Source: Acestrorhynchus altus (lineage: Eukaryota > Chordata > Actinopteri > Characiformes > Acestrorhynchidae). Taken from it: a DNA stretch of 64,000 bases. Below are positions 58,270 through 64,000 of the stretch, one piece after another. Within the stretch, counting starts at the first letter, position 1. Each line of letters starts with the position of its first letter. The notes beneath the pieces were generated by a model. That model was not told the origin of the DNA. It saw nothing but the letters and a program-made list of their open reading frames with translations, and did not search any database. The stretch covers positions 9,821,532 through 9,885,531 of the forward strand of contig CM067505.1 in assembly GCA_034509495.1 (NCBI GenBank), in the 5' to 3' direction. Made by a program: the position numbers and the translations under genes.

Positions 58270-58650
58270 CGACAAACAGAACCAAAACTCTATGACCACT
58301 AATATGCTGTTTGTCCTCCATAAGCTGCCCAAACTACTTCAACTCCCCAAGGCGTGGACTCCTCTAAAGGTGTCCTGTGGATCCTTCCATACATTAGCTG
58401 CAAATCTTGTGAGTTGCAATGTGGAACTGCTGTGGATCAGACTTGCTCCAGCAAATCTGAGATTTGGAGAATTTCAAGTATTTGGAGGTCAGTGCAACAC
58501 CTTGAACTTTTTAGGTGTTCCTCAAACCATTGCTGAACAATGGGTGCAGTATGAGAGGGGGCATGATCCTGCAGACAAAGGTTACTGCCATCAGGGAATA
58601 CCACTGCCATGAAGGGGAGTATGTGGTCTGAAGCTTTTAGAAAGGCCAAA
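58270..58650 (-). mobile_element. Tc1-like transposase fragment
   Basis: The minus strand reads FPDGSNLCLQDHAPSHTAPI and VQQWFEEHLK, the region around the second catalytic D. A later frame gives a possible end resembling VWAAYGGQTAY. It is a different copy from 57713-58190, in opposite orientation and adjacent to it. Confidence 0.7.
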
Positions 58651-60515
58651 GGCTTTTAGCACTTTAAACTGGTTGATTCATTCAGTTCTAAATGAACTAA
58701 TATTTGTGATGTAATTAAAACCAAAAAACCCAAAGAAACCAAATTTCAGACATGGTTAAATTGTAAAATAAGTGTGCTCAGGCAGGATTGCAGGATGGCA
58801 AAGAAAAAAACAGAAGAATAAACTACAGGTTTCAATACTTTTATCTGGCCAATAGCCCTGTGAAATGGTTTGAGAAAAATATTTTATATAATTATCTTTG
58901 AACAAAAAATGTTGTTTAGCGCCATTAACAACTATATTATATAATATATATATCTATATTAATATAGAAAGTCCCGGAGGCCTCAGTTGAGTACTGTGAC
59001 CAGTTTTCAAGGATTCATTGCTAAAGTTACATATTTTATTCCAGATTATTATGTATTGATATAATAATAATAAAAAAAATGTAAAAATTAAAAATGAATT
59101 CTATTGCTATGTTTTATAAAGCACTCAGCAATGTTCTCCAAAACATTCAAATGCTGTAAAAAAGCACAATGTTAGTTAATTCATGTATTAGAAACTATTT
59201 GCTAGGTATTGATCAATATGTACAATGCTTTTTGCTCATCTATGTAAAAACAAATTGCCAACTAAACAAAAGTAGCTCATACAACTTATATATTATCATA
59301 CAATATGCTTCCATTCAGCCTCCAATTAAGAAATATTAGACATAATAACTACATTTAAAAATATTTCACTTATTTATGTATCCTTTTTGTTGTGTAACAA
59401 TTTTATATCCCGTAACCTGTATTCCTTGTGCTTTGTTTACCATTGCAGTGTCAGTTGTTATGGCTCTTGTTTTGGGCACTGTGGTACTATCGTGGGATTC
59501 CAGGGGTGGATCTCTCTTCTTCTCAGCAGGGACTATTGGCAATGTTAAACCTGTACACATGAGGTTATGCTGCATGACTGTAAAGCATGAATCTCTGGCA
59601 CTACCTGCAAATCCTTTATCACAGAGCAGTTCTGCCATGGTTTTGGTAGTTCTTTAAATAGTCCTGACAGACATGATCAATTTACCTCATTAAAGTAATT
59701 ATTTTGGGGGAGAGAGAGTTCATCTTACAGATACTGAATCAGATGACATCTTCATACCCCTCCTCTGAGACCATGATGTTACCAGAGATGGTGGGTCCTT
59801 AAGAGAATAACAAAACAGTTTAAAGAGACGAGGGATTGATGGGGGAGAAACACAAGTGTACAATGAAAATGAACAGTACATAATTAAACAATTAACCAAA
59901 AATAAAAATCTGATGTTGGGATAATAAGAAGGCATGGAATATATTCAGAATGTTTAGGTGCAGTCTTAAAAATATTCCGGCTAGCACAGAATGATACAGG
60001 AATGTTCAGTAATTAGAAAGGTAACATGGACCGTGGCGTAATAAAGTTAATTATTCAATTATGTTATTGGAACATTTCTTACACAACTTTCACAGTTAGA
60101 CAAACACTTAAATGAAATAAAAGTGAAATGAAAACATTCTGGAAAAATTCAGAAACTGAACTTCAGGGATCACAACATGTTCACACTGGAAATGCATCCA
60201 GCATTTAAACTGTAGCAGCACGATTCCATTATGGCAGAGAAATGCCTTCCCAAAGCCTGCTAACAGGATTTGGCCACCCACTACCTCTCAATTAATTTAA
60301 CATTTTAACATGAAGCATCTCAAAGGACCTCAAAGGGTCCCTCTTTCAGCTATACTAATATACTTTACATATATTAAAAATGTGTAGCTGGAGTAATGCT
60401 TGGTTGAGATCAGTTAGATCATTATATTTGGTGCATATGTGTGTAAAATTGATGAAGTAAATCAAAGTGTCTCAGTAATGAAATGAAACAGTACAGAAAT
60501 ACTTACAGTCTAATC

Positions 60516-60554
<39 letters not shown>

Positions 60555-60771
60555 GACATTCATATAATGAAATGAATAAAGCTCAGTAGGGCAAAACAAA
60601 TTGCTAATTTGCTGGGCAACAGTCTGGTGGCATGGTGGTATATAAGAAACAGAAGCACTCAAAGCAATTACCAATACAAAGGTCACACACAAGCTCTATG
60701 ACTTTATGAAACATCAGAAGAAAAAATGCTAAAGAAGTATCATAGGATGAAAAATAATATTTATTGTTATT

Positions 60772-60772
<1 letters not shown>
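58651..60772. other. Noncoding with a (CT)n tract
   Basis: (CT)n at 60518-60555. A 90-codon minus-strand frame at 59366-59638 is open but shows no domain. No gene is called. Confidence 0.4.
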
Positions 60773-60843
<71 letters not shown>

Positions 60844-60862
60844 ACTCATTTATTCACTCTAT

Positions 60863-60914
<52 letters not shown>

Positions 60915-60928
60915 ACTCATGTATTCAC

Positions 60929-60965
<37 letters not shown>

Positions 60966-60979
60966 ACTCATTTATTCAC

Positions 60980-61046
<67 letters not shown>

Positions 61047-61047
61047 C
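60773..61047. repeat. (TATC)n array with a repeated spacer
   Basis: About 275 bp of TATC repeats interrupted three times by nearly the same 16-bp spacer ACTCATTTATTCACTC (60844, 60915 with one change, 60966). The long open frames across it are repeat artefacts. Confidence 0.95.
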
Positions 61048-62190
61048 TGATATGCATATAAAGATGTCCATCTTTTGGATGTCCACCAAAACAGTTTTGC
61101 AGTCATTGTTGGAATCAGCTTGGTGCTCCTGTCCCAGGTCTGCCACCGCAGTGTGTAAAGAGGGGATCCATTCATTTCTTTGGGATCCAAATGAGTACAA
61201 AGGATACAATCACCACAGAGCATTCCCAAGGAAGTGGGGCATGGAAGACATAAAAAATGGCATGCCACGCTTGAGAGAAAATGCTTTTGGGAGAGAGATC
61301 CACACTTACGTTTTTCCTTCTCTTAAATATCATCGTGTACATCTGATTGTCTAGGCATGGCTGAGACTACAAGTGTGATGTTCAGTTTACTGCTCCCCTC
61401 TTCACTCTGTAATGGTACGACCCATGTGCTCCACTATGACTGGACAGAAGTATTGGTTTGGTCACTGCTGTAATGAGTTTATAAACATGAGTCCTTCCAT
61501 GAAACTGTAAATGTTGTTGGTAGGAATGGACCAGTTCCACCACAATGCACAACATTTACCTTATTTATTTTCAGCCAATCAGGTATCTCAGATCTGCATC
61601 TCTGTTTAGTTTGTTGAATAACCTGATTATGATTCAACTTCAGCTCTTGGACAGAGAAACATAAAACATCTTATGTATACAAAGTGCCATGTTGTTTGGC
61701 TCCAGGTAGTTTCATCAAACTACCACCACGTTTCAATGTGATTTAGTTGGAAGAAAAATATTGCAATTCTGATTCCTGTTCTACACGTCCATTACTTACA
61801 CCACTGATTTGGGGCACTGAAATACTGGTTATATGGGCAGAAAACCTGTGAAGAAGAATAAGGACTGACAATTAATATTCTTTACTTTTACTTTGAGAAA
61901 TAAATTATTTAGAGGAAACTGTATCGGATGGGGCTGTGTGTAAATGTCTGTAATGCCTCTGTCTCTCTGAAAGCTTCATTCCACACCACTTCCACTTTTT
62001 CTCTCTCCTTTCTCTGCCCTCCATCATATCATCCTCCCAGGGCAGGGTGGCACGTTGAACTGCACGTGAACATTCTATGTTGGCATACTTTCACTGAAGC
62101 ACTGAATAGCCTTAGTGTGTGTAGTGTGTTAGTGTGCTTCTTCTACAGGACCTTTTCCCTGTTGCCAAAATACATTTCATAAAGGACATT

Positions 62191-62195
<5 letters not shown>
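61048..62195. other. Noncoding, nothing recognised
   Basis: The first 280 bp are less AT-rich and open on both strands, but neither translation is recognisable. Confidence 0.35.

Positions 62196-62242
<47 letters not shown>
62196..62242. repeat. (GT)n microsatellite
   Basis: About 23 GT units. Confidence 0.95.
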
Positions 62243-62245
<3 letters not shown>

Positions 62246-64000
62246 CTGGGGATCTCTTATCAGTACCACTCTACACCATATCTCAGGAATCCCAATATTA
62301 AATTGCCTCCTAGGGAAGAGTTAATACACAAAATGCAGCACTGTGGATTCTATCTGAATAACATGTTTGGTGCCTCCAGGCAGAGGACAGTAGAAAGAGC
62401 TGATTAGGACTGTCACAATCAATCGATTCAAGTTGGATTACTTCATTTAATATCTGTTCTCAGTAAATCTGCAATGTTGTCAGACTGCTTGATGATAATG
62501 CATATTTTAGGCCTTTAAATCCAGAGTTTTGCAGATCACACTGGATTATTCTATGTTGTATCACAGTTGATATATCAGGATTGTATTGCTCATAGCTCAT
62601 ATTTGACAAATAATCATTCAGAATCACAGTGGGGCATCTTCAGTGATGAATCCCGCTTTTGTCTTGGTGGAGACAACCAACGAGAACAAGAGAAGCTCAA
62701 ACTCGACATACATAAAGTTGGAGTATGCCTTTAATAATCAAAACGAAGAAGGCAGATGCCCACAGGCGAGGGCTGTTCCTCATCCTTGCAACATGTCACA
62801 TAGCAACAGCCCCTGCTGGGGCCCTACGTAAAGGTGTGGAAAATAGCAAGGAGATGGAATGATAATGATGATATGATAATATGATGCAATGATAAATATC
62901 AGCAGAATTCAAACTCATTGTTATACTTGTCACAGTACTGAGCAAATACAAACTTCATGGATCACATTTGAGGCATAAACTATACTGGGTAGTATACAAG
63001 TATGTAATGGATCATAGACAATTTAATTTAGCTATTTTTTATTAATAGAATTTCAGAAGCTAATATTTTATTTCATTGTGCATCCATTTTAAAAATGTTT
63101 GCATTTGTTTATTTATGAATTTCATATGCACTCAGTACTAGAATGGTGTTTATTTTTGGTTTGATTTATTTACTTGCATGCAGAATGCACATGCATACTA
63201 CAGTATTCCTTTGAACCTAGTGGTTTTTTTTTATTTGTCATGCACACACAGAACACATGCACACCACACACTCCACATCCTTATGTAGTACTACTGTATG
63301 TACTGTACTGTATGTCTATACTATGTATTAATATTCTCTTTGGTATCAAATTACGTTACTAATGTTTACTAGCTCCATTTTCAATCTTTTTGGTTCTATG
63401 ACACAAATATACTAACACTAATAATCAAACATTGGCTTGCACTCAAAGACACCTCCGGACCACCCATGCACTCTAAATCTAATGGTCATGGGAATGCCCC
63501 AGACAGTTTAACCAAAAAAAAAAGAAAAAAATGTCAGACAATGTCTGGGTGTGTCAGAACATTACCCCCATCGTCTAAGTCACAGCATATTTCTTATGTA
63601 AAATATGGAGAATGTCCCAAAATAAATTATGAAATGTGGGGGCAACAGTTTCTCATGTCTGATCAAAAGAAGCACCTGTTTTTCTGTGCAGCGTTCACAG
63701 CCTTTGTCTCTGATTATGCCAGATGGTCTCTCCCACTGGTGTGCTGAGGGATGAGCTGGTGTAAACATGTCTGGGTGCATGCAGTGGAAAAGGGACACGA
63801 CGCCATCTAGTGTTTCCAGAGGGGAAGTTCAATGTTCATACTGCAGTAACACGTAACGCATAAGAGTTGATGGAAAAATATTGCATTTATAATCAATATA
63901 TTACATTATTGTGAGCTGGACAGACAAAGACTAGGGAAATGGAGGGAAACTCTGGGGTTGAGGATTTAATAAAATAAAGGAAAACAAACAACTGGGGTTC
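62243..64000. other. Noncoding, nothing recognised
   Basis: AT-rich sequence up to the end of the window. No exon, RNA gene or repeat family is supported. Confidence 0.4.

Noticed and set aside
59366..59638. 90-codon minus-strand open frame
   Set aside because: No domain, and an adjoining stretch in the other frames has stops. It is not distinguishable from a chance frame.
59729..59797. A 69-nt minus-strand block with a good acceptor (TTCTCTTAAG) and donor (GTAAGATG), open in one frame
   Set aside because: The encoded 23 residues are not recognisable and no partner exon could be linked on either side. Splice-like pairs are frequent by chance in 64 kb.
60726..61354. Frames of 111 and 196 codons rich in Tyr-Leu-Ser-Ile
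   Set aside because: They read through the TATC array. The unique tail after 61047 has no recognisable domain.
1..64000. CRISPR arrays, prokaryotic operons or phage genes
   Set aside because: Direct repeats found are microsatellites or transposon copies. No prokaryotic gene structure is present in this animal DNA.

Overview
The window looks like a piece of a ray-finned fish (teleost) nuclear chromosome. It is AT-rich and has long introns and intergenic DNA, abundant dinucleotide and tetranucleotide microsatellites, and many degraded Tc1/mariner transposons, non-LTR retrotransposons (including a Rex3-type element) and tRNA-derived SINEs. There are no bacterial-style operons, and nearly all open frames of 60-110 codons are chance or transposon remnants.

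One host gene is supported with confidence: a stathmin-1 (stmn1) orthologue on the minus strand between about 40.4 and 44.6 kb. Four coding exons with canonical GT-AG borders join to exactly 450 nt (149 residues plus stop), the usual stathmin-1 length. The 5' end lies in a CpG-rich island (about 43.2-44.75 kb). A poly(A) signal sits at 40391-40396.

Layout. 0-6 kb: a dispersed repeat (family A), a Tc1 copy split by a SINE, a second dispersed repeat (family B), two LINE scraps, and an unclassified candidate element (4716-5963) bounded by a 14-bp inverted repeat and peppered with TCCTGTTAC. 6-16 kb: a tRNA-derived SINE, a degenerate L2/CR1-type LINE, an LTR-like block and a Rex3 3' end. 16-31 kb: mostly unannotated single-copy-looking DNA, more copies of families A and B, a SINE with a 15-bp target duplication, and GC-richer stretches that could be regulatory. 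31-38.2 kb: Tc1 remnants, LINE tails, a long degenerate LINE, and a Tc1 copy with long inverted repeats inside that LINE's microsatellite tail. 38.2-45 kb: stmn1. 45-58.7 kb: a second dense block of DNA transposons, including a Tc1 copy split by two LINE fragments and a deletion derivative with perfect 31-bp ends. 58.7-64 kb: noncoding DNA with a large TATC array.

Apart from stmn1 the genes do not work together. The window is mainly a record of transposon insertion and decay around one small cytoskeletal regulator gene. Family names are from recognition of sequence and were not checked against a database.
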